Shown: in pieces, positions 17,401 through 24,269 of the stretch
How the letters are laid out: each line of letters begins with the position of its first letter
Numbering within the stretch: the stretch's first letter is position 1
Translations under genes and position numbers: made by a program
Assembly (NCBI RefSeq): GCF_002283365.1
Contig: NZ_MQWD01000005.1
Location: 1-64,000, forward strand
Length of the DNA stretch: 64,000 nt
Source of the DNA: Rubrivirga marina
GTDB taxonomy: Bacteria > Bacteroidota > Rhodothermia > Rhodothermales > Rubricoccaceae
Reading direction: 5' to 3'
The notes under the pieces: generated by a model
Seen by the model: the letters and a program-made list of their open reading frames with translations, nothing else
The model's database searches: none
What the model was told of the DNA's origin: nothing

Positions 17401-17891
17401 GGACGATCCTCCCGATCTGGGACCGGATCGCCGGGCACCCGAGGATCTACCGGGCTCAAACGGACGGCGGCGAGCGCATGATCGGCCGGGCGGTAGCCGC
17501 AGAGCACCTGAGCGCGACGCTCCGGGCGCTCGGCGCGGCGGACCGCGTCGAGACGACGTCCGAGGCGCTGGCCCAGCGGCTCATGGCGGGTGCCGAGGCC
17601 GACCTCGCCAACGGCTGGCGGCTCCTCCGACGCCGCGTCGCCGGTGAGCACCGGATCGAGCTCGTGGGGCCGGACCTCGCGGCCATGCGCGAGCTGGAGG
17701 CCGACGGGGTCTTCGCCGAGGTCCACAACTGGCGGACGCGGTTCTTCGTCCCGACGGGCGAGCGCGCACCGGGCGTCCTCCGGGCGGTGACCGAGCACCG
17801 GCCCGTGGTCGAGGTCCGGAGTGGTCCGGCAACGGACCACCTCGGGGACCGAGGAGGGGAGACGGGCTACCCCGCTCGTCTCGCCGCCTGA
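14457..17891 (+). CDS. Strawberry notch-like SF2 helicase/ATPase
   Basis: An 1144-residue protein of the strawberry notch (SBNO) family found on large plasmids and phages. The first ATPase half has the Walker A-like site GDATGVGKGRQ (K170), the Walker B box Y-D280-E281-S-H283-N and the motif III-like VVYASATGATE. The second half has a long SBNO C-terminal helicase domain with the motif VI arginines in QGMGRVHRANQ. The ATG at 14457 is preferred over a GTG at 14322, since the upstream segment is low-complexity Arg/Gly. DNA remodelling during replication, transfer or defence evasion is suspected for the family; no precise reaction is established. It heads a run of same-strand cargo genes reaching 24.2 kb. 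Confidence 0.85.
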   Translation: MSPLASRATPSAVSPHVEQLDLFALLAPRVRALAPPVRTEPLPRPSAAVPSWPFASTSPVAVEAADADVPSGALTASVFDAYRPSVRVPGSQPHPTKLVESAAMAAATAPECDYRPTLPEPLVTGGHLSDAQLETIVRAGAAHAEHLPGAGDEVGPRQGYFVGDATGVGKGRQAAGVILDNVLQGRRRALWVSENRSLMRDAVRDWTALGGPADFVFDLGACKGPIPRAEGVCFASYDTLKGKPREKGGTVTGVDRLEQVVAWLTAGGDEAGFEGVIVYDESHNAASALDTQGSRGVRKASQRALAVVDLQDRLPNARVVYASATGATEVANLAYAARLGLWGRGTPFPTVEAFVEKVSAGGIAAMELVAKDLKSMGLYLARSVSYDGVDYRTLVHDLAPHQAATYDRCAEAWQVVLRNLESALEVTKADKCGRARATAYSQFWGAHQRFFLHLLVAMSAPSLIRDMEARLASGESCVVQLVSTMEAATERAYAKAVANGDDLRDLDVTPRDQLLQFVEASFPTTLYEEYLDDDGRVRSRPVRSAAGDFVRSPEAVAARDRLMLEVGAVSVPHGVLDQVVAHFGPDAVAEVTGRGRRFVTKTVDGVEQVVEERRTRRTCDAEADEFMAGKRRVLVFSQAGGTGRSYHADLAAENQQRRVLYCVEPGWSSARCVQGMGRVHRANQACPPELVLVTTNLKAQRRFLSTIARRLDQLGALTKGQRQTASQGLLSSEFNLETPLSKASLFNWFVDLYTGGGRAGAAGVTPALVEGQMGIRVLDAEGSLNVEAIPDVPKFLNRLLSLKTGSMDAVFDSWYSYLEEATEAAREAGTLDVGVETIRAERTRKTDERLVYTHPRSGATTQVVTLELTRRTEIVDWDEVWTRARKAQGAGSWAGFVVNRRSGQPYALFRAGSRTTETGRVVGRLRRVGVRSNRLMDETDIHRSGDEGGHQPVPTDEAKRLWAEGVRSAPEFYTEPVHLVTGTILPIWDRIAGHPRIYRAQTDGGERMIGRAVAAEHLSATLRALGAADRVETTSEALAQRLMAGAEADLANGWRLLRRRVAGEHRIELVGPDLAAMRELEADGVFAEVHNWRTRFFVPTGERAPGVLRAVTEHRPVVEVRSGPATDHLGDRGGETGYPARLAA

Positions 17892-17936
17892 GGGAGATGG
17901 TGCCCCATGAGGGGCGGGAGACCGACGCCGGGGCCG

Positions 17937-17974
17937 CTCCGCGGAGGCGGAGAGCGGCCCCGGCACCCGGCCGG
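17937..17974. repeat. Strong GC hairpin before gene at 18007
   Basis: A perfect 13-bp inverted repeat (GCCGGGGCCGCTC at 17937-17949 and its complement at 17962-17974) with a 12-nt loop. It lies 33 bp upstream of the next ATG. No T-run follows, so it is not a canonical terminator in the forward sense. It is one of a series of similar intergenic hairpins in the 17.9-23.3 kb cargo block. Confidence 0.7.
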
Positions 17975-18006
17975 CGGTCGCCCAGGACCCCCTCGCTCCG
18001 AGACTC

Positions 18007-18522
18007 ATGTCGCGATCCATGCCCGGCCCCGGCGACTTCTGCCACGGGTGCAACCGGCTCCTCTGCCGCTGCCTCCCTGAACCGGACCCCGAAGCGTTCT
18101 ACGAGACGGCGTACCAGGCGGGCTACGAGGCCTGCCTCGCTGACGGGTATTCCGAGCGCCCGATGACGGAGTGGGTAACCCTCACGGGCTCCCGGTGCGT
18201 CTGGGACGCCGCCGAGCGGCGGCTCGTCCACCACATGACGGCGCTCCACTTCAAAGAGCTCACCTGGCGCCACCGCCACGCGAGCGCGGGGGCGTACGCT
18301 CGGTGGTTCGGGCGCCAGTACGGGCACGACCTGGAGGCGTACCTCGCGGGCTACGACGACGCTGGGGCGGGCCTGCCGTCGGCGGTCTGCGACCCCGAGG
18401 CCCACTCGCGAGCCGAGGCCTCGCTCGACGCTTACCGGCAGCCGGGCGAGGCAACCGAGCGGGAGCTGGTGATCGCGTCGGGGTCTTCCGTGGTCATGGA
18501 CGACGACGGGTTGCCGTTCTGA
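18007..18522 (+). CDS. Hypothetical protein with N-terminal Cys cluster
   Basis: A 171-residue protein I do not recognise. The N-terminus has a Cys/His cluster, CHGCNRLLCRC at residues 12-22, that could bind zinc. A repeated Tyr-rich helix pattern (FYETAYQAGYEACLADGY) follows, and a similar one returns later (YLAGYDDAGAG). The C-terminus is acidic (VVMDDDGLPF). No membrane segment or signal peptide is seen. An alternative start is the internal ATG at 18019. It lies in the plasmid cargo block, 115 bp after the helicase gene; function unknown. Confidence 0.55.
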   Translation: MSRSMPGPGDFCHGCNRLLCRCLPEPDPEAFYETAYQAGYEACLADGYSERPMTEWVTLTGSRCVWDAAERRLVHHMTALHFKELTWRHRHASAGAYARWFGRQYGHDLEAYLAGYDDAGAGLPSAVCDPEAHSRAEASLDAYRQPGEATERELVIASGSSVVMDDDGLPF

Positions 18523-18931
18523 ATCGGTTCCATAGCCCGGAGGTGCGGCCTGTCGCTGTCGAAAGCGGGTCGTCGGAGCCAGGGCGGATCGGAGATCCGC
18601 TGAGGCTCCGGCATAGGCCCCTGCCCCCCTCGCTCACAGAGCTTCCGCGAGGGAGTCAGGAGGGGGCGGGGTGTTGGCAGCGGTTTCTGGCAGTTTAGGC
18701 GACGGCCGGACAGCGTCAAGGTCGTTCGCCCCGTGCTCGCGCTGCGACACGAACCCCAACGAGGGGTTCGCGACGGTCGCTCCGCGCGGGGGCGCTCCAC
18801 CCGGGCCGCGAGCGGCCCTTTGACCCCGTAGTCCGGCCTTACGCCTGCTGCCTGTGTGGCCGCTGGCTGGCGGGGACCACTCGGGTCCCCGGGCACGGCG
18901 GTCGTCACGACTCCCTCTCACGAGGACCGCC
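18523..18931. other. Structured intergenic region with five hairpins
   Basis: A 409-bp stretch without a convincing gene. It contains a compound dyad (GGAGCC...GCGGATC gga GATCCGC...GGCTCC, 18575-18609), CCCTCGC/GCGAGGG (18627-18653), a perfect 8-bp stem with a 5-nt loop (CGAACCCC/GGGGTTCG, 18750-18770) flanked by an outer GCGAC/GTCGC pair, GGGCCGC-GA-GCGGCCC (18803-18818), and CGGGGACC/GGTCCCCG (18871-18891). A structured RNA, a leader of the gene at 18932, or a single-strand-active replication or transfer site are all possible. Confidence 0.5.
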
Positions 18932-19627
18932 ATGATCCGCACGTATTCCCGTCCGCACTACGCTCAGGCCCGGACCTGGACCCGCTTCGCGAACCGGCTC
19001 CGCCGGGCGTCGTGCCCCGCGTTCCACCCGTACCACATGAAGGAGCACGCCCTGAGGACCAGCCTCGGCCTCCGCACACGGGGCCTCGTCTTCCCGACCC
19101 GTCTCCAAGACTGCGTGCCCGCCGGGCTCGCCCGGCTCGCCGCTCGGGCCGCCGGAGGCGACCGGTACCCGGAGCTCGTGGCCCGCGTCGTCGTCACGGA
19201 CCCGGCCGAGCACGCGGCCGACGAGGTCCACCTGTTCCTCGAAGTGGCCGACCGGACGGGCACGATCACGGAGAAGCACCCGTTGGGCAAGCTCCCGCCG
19301 GAGGACGCCCTCTGGGTGGCCCCGCTCATCCGGCTCGAGTCCGACGCCTACGGGACCGGCCCGGTCCTCCGGTACCACGTGACCGGCGGCGAGGCCTCCG
19401 CCGCCGGTGGCGGCGGTGAGGTCCACGTCGCGATCAGCCGGGCGCACGAGGCGGCCAAGGCGTGGCTCGACTGGGCCGACGACCGGAAGGCCTGGGCCGA
19501 GGCCCACGCCGTCGCCGAGGAGAGCCCGTACGCCTACCGGGCGAGCTACCGCGACACGGTCGCGCCGGGGTCCAGCTACGGGAGCCTCCTCTACGCGACC
19601 GACCCGTACGCGGAGACCGAGGAGTAG
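18932..19627 (+). CDS. Hypothetical plasmid cargo protein
   Basis: A 231-residue protein of unknown function. It begins with a basic Tyr/Arg-rich segment (RTYSRPHYAQARTWTRFANRLRR) followed by a mixed alpha/beta region (PELVARVVVTDP, DEVHLFLEVADRTGTI) and an acidic helical C-terminus. No membrane segments, catalytic motifs or known domains were recognised. The ATG at 18932 is chosen because it follows an ACGAGGA-type sequence and avoids a low-complexity upstream extension. A strong intrinsic terminator lies 22 bp after the stop, so it may be transcribed alone or end a unit. Confidence 0.6.
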   Translation: MIRTYSRPHYAQARTWTRFANRLRRASCPAFHPYHMKEHALRTSLGLRTRGLVFPTRLQDCVPAGLARLAARAAGGDRYPELVARVVVTDPAEHAADEVHLFLEVADRTGTITEKHPLGKLPPEDALWVAPLIRLESDAYGTGPVLRYHVTGGEASAAGGGGEVHVAISRAHEAAKAWLDWADDRKAWAEAHAVAEESPYAYRASYRDTVAPGSSYGSLLYATDPYAETEE

Positions 19628-19649
19628 ACCCTGAGCCCACCGGCCTACA

Positions 19650-19687
19650 GCCCGGCGACCCCGAAGGGTCGCCGGGCTTCTTTTTTG
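19650..19687 (+). terminator. Rho-independent terminator
   Basis: A perfect 12-bp stem (19650-19661 with 19666-19677, arm GCCCGGCGACCC) closed by a CGAA tetraloop and followed by TTCTTTTTTG. This is a textbook intrinsic terminator on the plus strand, ending the transcript of 18932-19627. A second T-run (CTTTTTTG) follows about 15 bp later with the repeated context GCAACGG. Confidence 0.92.
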
Positions 19688-19861
19688 CCGCAACGGTCTT
19701 TTTTGTCGCAACGGAGGGTGGGGGAGGTGGGCTCTGGCGGTCCGGTCGGCGCGCGCCGTCGGCGAGGCGCGCCGCCCGGCCGCCCTAGAACCCGACGCGC
19801 GACGTGCGCTCCCCTCCATGACCGACTCGCCGACTCGACCTCCCCTCTTCCGGTCGGACCC

Positions 19862-20707
19862 GTGCTGACCGACCGCGTCCAGCGCTGGCGGTCCGGACGG
19901 GACCTCTACCGGCCAGCGGGCGAGCCCTTCGACCCCCAGGCCTACGAGGTCGCCCCGATCCCCGACGACACGACGGCCCGCGCGTTCGTCCAGGCCCACC
20001 ACTACAGCGGGTCGTACCCCGCCGCCCGGTTCCGGTTCGGGCTCTACGCCCGCGTCGGCGGGCGGACCGACCACGGTCCGTTGGTCGGCGTCGCCGTGTT
20101 CTCGGTCCCGCCCCGGCCCGAGGTCACGACGGCGTGGTTCCACGGCGACCCGCTCGCGCACGTCGAGCTCGGCCGGTTCGTCCTCCTCGACCACGTCCGG
20201 GCGAACGCCGAGTCGTGGACGCTCGCCCGGTGTTTCCGGCACCTCCGGCGGGAGGGGGTCGAGGGCGTCGTCTCGTTCTCCGACCCTGCGCCTCGCGTGG
20301 TAGAGGGACGTCGCGTGTTCGGGGGTCACATCGGGACGATCTACCAGGCCTCGAACGCCGTCTACGCCGGGCGGAGCCGGGCGCGGACGCTCCGGCTCCT
20401 CCGGGCCGGTCCCGACCGGGGCCGCGTGTTCTCCGACCGGGCCGCCTCGAAGGTCCGATCCGCCGACCGCGGCCACGCCTACGCCGTGGCCCAGTTGGTC
20501 GCGGCCGGGGCCGACCCGCCCGGGGCGATGGACTCGGACGCTCTCCGGGCGTGGGCCGGCCGCTGGGTCCCGCGCGTGACGGTCCCGATGCGGCACCCCG
20601 GCAACCACCGCTACCTCTTCGGGCTCCGCCGCGGGGTCCTCACCGGCCGCGCGCGGCGCGAGGCCCAGCCGTACCCCAAGCTCGACCTGTTCGGTCGGCC
20701 GAGGTGA
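19862..20707 (+). CDS. Mom-like DNA base-modification protein (GNAT-type)
   Basis: A 281-residue protein resembling the Mom family of phage and plasmid enzymes, which alter adenine in DNA to a carbamoylmethyl form and so block restriction. Visible family features are FVQAHHYSGSYPAARFRFGLY near the N-terminus, LVGVAVFSVP, ELGRFVLLDHVRANAESW, VVSFSDPAPR, HIGTIYQASNAVYAGRS and the C-terminal MRHPGNHRYLFGL. The assignment is by motif memory and needs a profile search. The GTG at 19862 is assumed. A 16-codon frame starting ATG at 19818 ends across this GTG, so the real start may lie there if translation is coupled or the read has an indel. Anti-restriction fits the RadC neighbour. Confidence 0.62.
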   Translation: MLTDRVQRWRSGRDLYRPAGEPFDPQAYEVAPIPDDTTARAFVQAHHYSGSYPAARFRFGLYARVGGRTDHGPLVGVAVFSVPPRPEVTTAWFHGDPLAHVELGRFVLLDHVRANAESWTLARCFRHLRREGVEGVVSFSDPAPRVVEGRRVFGGHIGTIYQASNAVYAGRSRARTLRLLRAGPDRGRVFSDRAASKVRSADRGHAYAVAQLVAAGADPPGAMDSDALRAWAGRWVPRVTVPMRHPGNHRYLFGLRRGVLTGRARREAQPYPKLDLFGRPR

Positions 20708-20745
20708 CGGGTCCGCCGACGTGGCGGTGCAGAAAGCGTGGTGGA

Positions 20746-20795
20746 GGGGCGCCCCCGCCCGCCGCTCCGGGCGCGTCGGCCGGCGGGGGCGCCCC
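20746..20795. repeat. Long GC hairpin before radC
   Basis: A perfect 14-bp inverted repeat, GGGGCGCCCCCGCC (20746-20759) and its complement (20782-20795), with a 22-nt loop. It lies 62 bp upstream of the radC ATG. No T-run follows. Same class as the hairpins before the genes at 18007, 21810 and 22233. Confidence 0.75.
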
Positions 20796-20857
20796 CACCG
20801 CGGTCGAGCGTGACCGTGCGGGGCGACTAGCGGACCTGGCGGTCCGCCCCTGGTGCC

Positions 20858-21703
20858 ATGCCAATCGACAACCCCAACGCTGGTCGCTCCGCAGAGAGCG
20901 GCGGCCTGACCGCAGGGGGCCGCTTGACGGCCCTCAACCTCCACGTGCTCCGCGACATCGAGGCGAAGATGCCCGAGGGCGGAGACCGCGTCGGCGGCGA
21001 GCCCGCCGTGCCCCAGCCCTCGCTCACCCGTCGTGAGCGGTACCACGCGCGCCGTCTCGCCGTCCGCGGACGGCTCCGCCGTGTGGAGACCGACGCGCCG
21101 TGGTTCGCCCGGCGGACCGTGCTCTACGGCTCGGTCCCCGAGCCCTCCGTGCCAGGCTCGCGAGGGGCCGACCCCCAATCCGTCGTCCGAGAGCCCGTCG
21201 CTGCGCTCCGCCAGCCCGACGTGCACGGGAACACAGCTCACGGTGCCTACCGCGACGCCCTGTTCTCCGGCGTCCCGCTCTACACGACCCGGCTCGTCCG
21301 CGAGCGGACGTTCACGTTCCCGACGAGGGACCAAGTTCGCTCGCCGGCCGACGCGGCCGTCGTGCTCGCCGAGTACTTCTCCGACCGAGACAGGGAGGAG
21401 TTTTTAGTCGTTTTTCTCGATACTGCAAACTCCCTTACGGGTTTACATGTGGCTAGCGTAGGCGGGCTCGCGGCGTCGATCGTCGAGCCGAGGCAGGTGT
21501 TCAAGGCGGCCGTCCTCGCCAACGCGGCGGCCGTGATTTTGGCCCACAACCACCCCTCCGGCAACCCGGAGCCGAGCCGGGAGGACGTGGCCGTGACGCG
21601 CCAGCTCGTCGAGGCGGGGAAGGTCATGGGCGTCCCGGTCCACGACCACCTCATCATCACCGACCACGGGCATACGAGCCTGGCGGAGAGGGGACTGATG
21701 TAG
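20858..21703 (+). CDS. radC: RadC-family JAB-domain protein
   Basis: A 281-residue protein. The C-terminal 130 residues form a RadC/JAB (MPN+) domain with the metal-binding signature AHNHPSGNPEPSREDV (HNH-P-S-G with a downstream Asp) preceded by SVGGLAASIVEPRQVFKAA. The N-terminal half is a poorly conserved basic region. RadC proteins are very common on plasmids and phages and are often linked to anti-restriction, but their biochemical role is unresolved. About 75 bp inside the JAB domain (near 21398-21470) use TTA, GTA, TTT and CTT codons and are far poorer in GC than the rest, a hint of patch transfer. Confidence 0.85.
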   Translation: MPIDNPNAGRSAESGGLTAGGRLTALNLHVLRDIEAKMPEGGDRVGGEPAVPQPSLTRRERYHARRLAVRGRLRRVETDAPWFARRTVLYGSVPEPSVPGSRGADPQSVVREPVAALRQPDVHGNTAHGAYRDALFSGVPLYTTRLVRERTFTFPTRDQVRSPADAAVVLAEYFSDRDREEFLVVFLDTANSLTGLHVASVGGLAASIVEPRQVFKAAVLANAAAVILAHNHPSGNPEPSREDVAVTRQLVEAGKVMGVPVHDHLIITDHGHTSLAERGLM

Positions 21704-21730
21704 GCCCAGGGCAGAGCCGAGAGAGGGCAC

Positions 21731-21787
21731 GGGTCCTCCCGGCCAGGGGGGCGTCGGGCGGCGAACGCCCCCCGAGCCGGGGGACCC
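21731..21787. repeat. Nested GC hairpin before gene at 21810
   Basis: The inner arms are GGGGGGCGT (21746-21754) and ACGCCCCCC (21765-21773). An outer, imperfect pair (GGGTCC...CCGGC with GCCGG...GGACCC) extends the structure to about 21731-21787. It ends 23 bp before the ATG at 21810. The core resembles the one at 22164-22193. Confidence 0.7.
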
Positions 21788-21809
21788 CTCGCACGTCACT
21801 CCCGCTGCC

Positions 21810-22127
21810 ATGAGCACGCCCGCTACCCCGACCGTACGGTCCACCGACCGCCCCGCCCGCATCCCGCTCGGCCACGTCGTCGCGACGACGGGCGCCCTCG
21901 ACGTCGTCCGTGCCCACGGGCTCGACGTCGTGGGGCTCCTCCACCGTCACCGGGCCGGGGACTGGGGCGACGTCTGCGAGGGCGACGCGCTCGCCAACGA
22001 CCTCGCCCTCGATCCGGCGTGTCCGGCCCGGGTCCTCTCGGCCTACGAGACGGCTGGCGGTCGGCTCTGGGTCATCACCGAGGCCGACCGCTCGGCGACG
22101 ACGGTCCTCCTGCCCTCGGAGTATTAG
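21810..22127 (+). CDS. Plasmid-associated small conserved protein
   Basis: A 105-residue cytoplasmic protein belonging to a small family frequently seen on large plasmids and often labelled only as plasmid-related. Characteristic blocks are the N-terminal PLGHVVATTGALDVVRAHG, the central HRAGDWGDVCEGDALAND and the C-terminal RLWVITEADRSATTVLLPSEY. Its function is not known. It lies between radC and a DUF6166 gene with a strong hairpin on each side. Confidence 0.75.
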   Translation: MSTPATPTVRSTDRPARIPLGHVVATTGALDVVRAHGLDVVGLLHRHRAGDWGDVCEGDALANDLALDPACPARVLSAYETAGGRLWVITEADRSATTVLLPSEY

Positions 22128-22163
22128 GCCTCACTAGCGGCGCCTGAGCGGGGTCCCCGCCGT

Positions 22164-22193
22164 GGGGGGCGCGGCTCGTGGCGAGCGCCCCCC
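22164..22193. repeat. GC hairpin before gene at 22233
   Basis: Arms GGGGGGCGC (22164-22172) and GCGCCCCCC (22185-22193) with a 12-nt loop, inside a wider imperfect dyad (CCCCGCCG...CGCGGTGGGG). It ends 39 bp before the ATG at 22233. Closely related to the 21746-21773 hairpin. Confidence 0.72.
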
Positions 22194-22232
22194 GCGGTGG
22201 GGGGTGCCGAGTCACCACCCCGCTCTCCTGCC

Positions 22233-23192
22233 ATGCACCTCGCTGCCATCAACTCATCCGACGCGTCCCAGTCCGTCTCCCCGAGCGCCGCGTCCGCCCA
22301 GACCCTCACGGACCAGGCCGCCCGCTGGGCCGACCTCGTCCACGCCACCCAGAGGGCCGACGGGAGCCCCGCGCTCCCCCCCGCCTACGTCACGCGGAAG
22401 GCGCTCACGGCCGTCGCGTTCTCGCTCCGCCACGGGCTCCGCGACTTGGCCGTTCCGACCAAGCTCGTCGGCGTGAAGGCGAACCAGCACGCCGTCGAGG
22501 CCCTCGCGCTCTACGACCAACTCCCCGTCCGCCGTCGGCCCCGGTTGGCCGTCACCGTCGGGGCCGACGGGACCCTCGCCGTCTCCGCCGTGCGGTCTGA
22601 CGGCTCGCTCCAGCCCGTGGGCCGCCTCCAGCCCAAACACGTCGCGTGGGCGACCCCGCTCCTCGGCGCTGGACCCCGTACGGGCCTCGCCGTCCACCTC
22701 CACGCGGTCACGGGCCTCGACCGGCGGGCGCGTGGGCTCCCCGTCACGCTCGGCGTCAACGTCCGCCTGTCCGGCCTCGACGGGGCGTCGGGACCCCCTT
22801 CCCGACCGGCGCTCCGAGCGGTCGCCGAGACGACCGTTCCCTACCGTTCCAGCGGTGGGGGGCGGTCCGGTTCGGCCCCGCCGGTCCTGGCCGTCCGCCT
22901 CTGGCGCGACGGCGACGGCACGGCCCGGATGACGTGCCCTCACGCTGTCCGTCACTCGCCGTCGGGTCCCGAATGGGGGTACGGCGGGAGCGGACCGGCC
23001 GACTGCGCCCGGTCCGTCCTCCTCGCCCTGGCTGACGCGGCGACGGCCGACGCCCATTACCAAGCGTTCAAGGCGGACGTCATCTCGCGCGTCCCCGACG
23101 ACGGCGCCGTGATCTCGCGGGCGGCCGTCGCCGCGTGGCTCGCGGGCCAGACCGACGCGGCGGCCCGGCCGTCGGTGGGCCGCGCCGCGTAG
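22233..23192 (+). CDS. DUF6166-containing plasmid protein
   Basis: A 319-residue protein. The C-terminal 80 residues show the DUF6166 pattern, GPEWGYGGSGPADCARSVLLALADA followed by YQAFKADVISRVPDDGAVISRAAVAAWL, a small domain common on plasmids and of unknown function. The N-terminal 230 residues are not recognised; they contain two similar alpha/beta segments (TRKALTAVAFSLRHGLRDLAVPTK, LAVTVGADGTLAVSAV). The ATG at 22233 is chosen because the upstream in-frame extension runs through the hairpin. No membrane or catalytic features are seen. Confidence 0.65.
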   Translation: MHLAAINSSDASQSVSPSAASAQTLTDQAARWADLVHATQRADGSPALPPAYVTRKALTAVAFSLRHGLRDLAVPTKLVGVKANQHAVEALALYDQLPVRRRPRLAVTVGADGTLAVSAVRSDGSLQPVGRLQPKHVAWATPLLGAGPRTGLAVHLHAVTGLDRRARGLPVTLGVNVRLSGLDGASGPPSRPALRAVAETTVPYRSSGGGRSGSAPPVLAVRLWRDGDGTARMTCPHAVRHSPSGPEWGYGGSGPADCARSVLLALADAATADAHYQAFKADVISRVPDDGAVISRAAVAAWLAGQTDAAARPSVGRAA

Positions 23193-23273
23193 GGGGCAAC
23201 GGGTAGTGACTGGCCCGCCTTCTTGTGACGCGACGTCGGCACGGGGGTCTCCGTTTCGTCGGACCCCCGTCCG

Positions 23274-23299
23274 GCTGCGGGCCGGTCACGACCCGCAGC
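23274..23299. repeat. Hairpin before gene at 23314
   Basis: Perfect 8-bp arms GCTGCGGG (23274-23281) and CCCGCAGC (23292-23299) with a 10-nt loop, ending 14 bp before the ATG at 23314. A second, bulged GGGGGTC...ACCCCC dyad lies just upstream (about 23243-23267). Confidence 0.6.
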
Positions 23300-23313
23300 G
23301 CTCGCGCCCTCCG

Positions 23314-23736
23314 ATGACCCACCTGTTCCACGTTGGCGAGCTCGCCTCGACGCGCGCGGACGGCCCGCTGGCGGCCCGGCCCGGCGAGGCCCGGGCCGTG
23401 GTCGGCCCCGGCGGCATCCAGATCGTCGTGGCCCTCGGAGAGCCCGGTCAGGCCGAGCGCGACGCGGTCGAGGTCGGGGCCGTCTCGCTCGGGGTGGCCG
23501 ACGAGCCCGACTCGACCGGCGACGGCCACCCGGCCGGGGGTGGCCGGACCGCCCTCCTAGTCCGGGTCGGGGAGCCGGGTGAGCCGGGGCACCTCGAGGC
23601 CACGGCCGAGGTCGAGGTCGGAGTGTGGTGGGGGGGCGACGTCGAGCTCGCGCTCTGCGACGCCCGTGGCGTGGTCCGGGCCGTTCGTCGGTTCCAAGGG
23701 CCTACGGTCGACCCTGTCGCTGGCTCCAGCCGCTGA
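23314..23736 (+). CDS. Hypothetical protein, Gly/Glu-rich
   Basis: A 140-residue acidic protein of unknown function. It is rich in Gly, Glu and Val and has repeated short strands (EARAVVGPGGIQIVVALGEPG, EAVSLGVADEP-like, ELALCDARGVVRAVRRF), suggesting an all-beta fold. No known motif. The ATG at 23314 follows a hairpin, as with other genes in this block. The high GC content makes any long frame less trustworthy, but co-orientation and spacing favour a real gene. Confidence 0.45.
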   Translation: MTHLFHVGELASTRADGPLAARPGEARAVVGPGGIQIVVALGEPGQAERDAVEVGAVSLGVADEPDSTGDGHPAGGGRTALLVRVGEPGEPGHLEATAEVEVGVWWGGDVELALCDARGVVRAVRRFQGPTVDPVAGSSR

Positions 23737-23822
23737 GCCAGCCGTTCCTACGCGGGCCTTCAGAAGAGGCCGGCGGTTGGGCGGATGCAACCGTTCTGTG
23801 AAGGGACGGTTAATGGGTCGCT

Positions 23823-24248
23823 ATGCCCCCCGAGAAAGACCACCCCGTCGCCGTATTCCCGGACCGCCGGTTCGGGCTCGTCCAGCCGTGGGGCGACGTG
23901 AGCGCTGAGAGCGCGCTCCGGGCCGCCCGGACCCTCGTGGACCACCCGGAGTGGGAGCCCGGGTTCACCGAGGTGTGGGACCTCCGGTTCGCGGGCCGGG
24001 TCGTCGTCGAGCCCCCGGCCGCCGAACGGTTTCGGGCGTTCGAGGCCGACACGCGCGACCGGCTGGCGGGGTCGCGGACCGTGTTCGTGACGGACCACCG
24101 GCCGCTCCTCACCTACGGCGTCCGGTTCTACGCCCAGCTTGTCCAGCCGCTCGGGCGGGAGGTCGTCGCGTGCCGGACGGAGGAGGAGGCCGTCCGATAC
24201 CTCGACGGGGAATCGATCCCACGCCTCGGCTCGGACAAAGCGGCGTGA
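23823..24248 (+). CDS. Hypothetical protein, possible STAS/SpoIIAA-like fold
   Basis: A 141-residue soluble protein. The pattern of an N-terminal FGLVQPWGDVSAESALRAARTLVDHPEW, a central EVWDLRFAGRVVV strand-turn and a C-terminal TVFVTDHRPLLTYGVRFYAQL recalls SpoIIAA/STAS-like domains, which measure self-other interactions rather than catalyse reactions. That similarity is weak and unproven. It is the last plus-strand gene of the cargo block, convergent with the dead PIN toxin. Confidence 0.5.
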   Translation: MPPEKDHPVAVFPDRRFGLVQPWGDVSAESALRAARTLVDHPEWEPGFTEVWDLRFAGRVVVEPPAAERFRAFEADTRDRLAGSRTVFVTDHRPLLTYGVRFYAQLVQPLGREVVACRTEEEAVRYLDGESIPRLGSDKAA

Positions 24249-24269
24249 TCTCACGCCGGAAGGTCGCCC

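Noticed and set aside
21810-22127. Restriction subunit label sometimes attached to this small plasmid protein family
   Set aside because: Nothing in the 105 residues supports a restriction or methylase domain.
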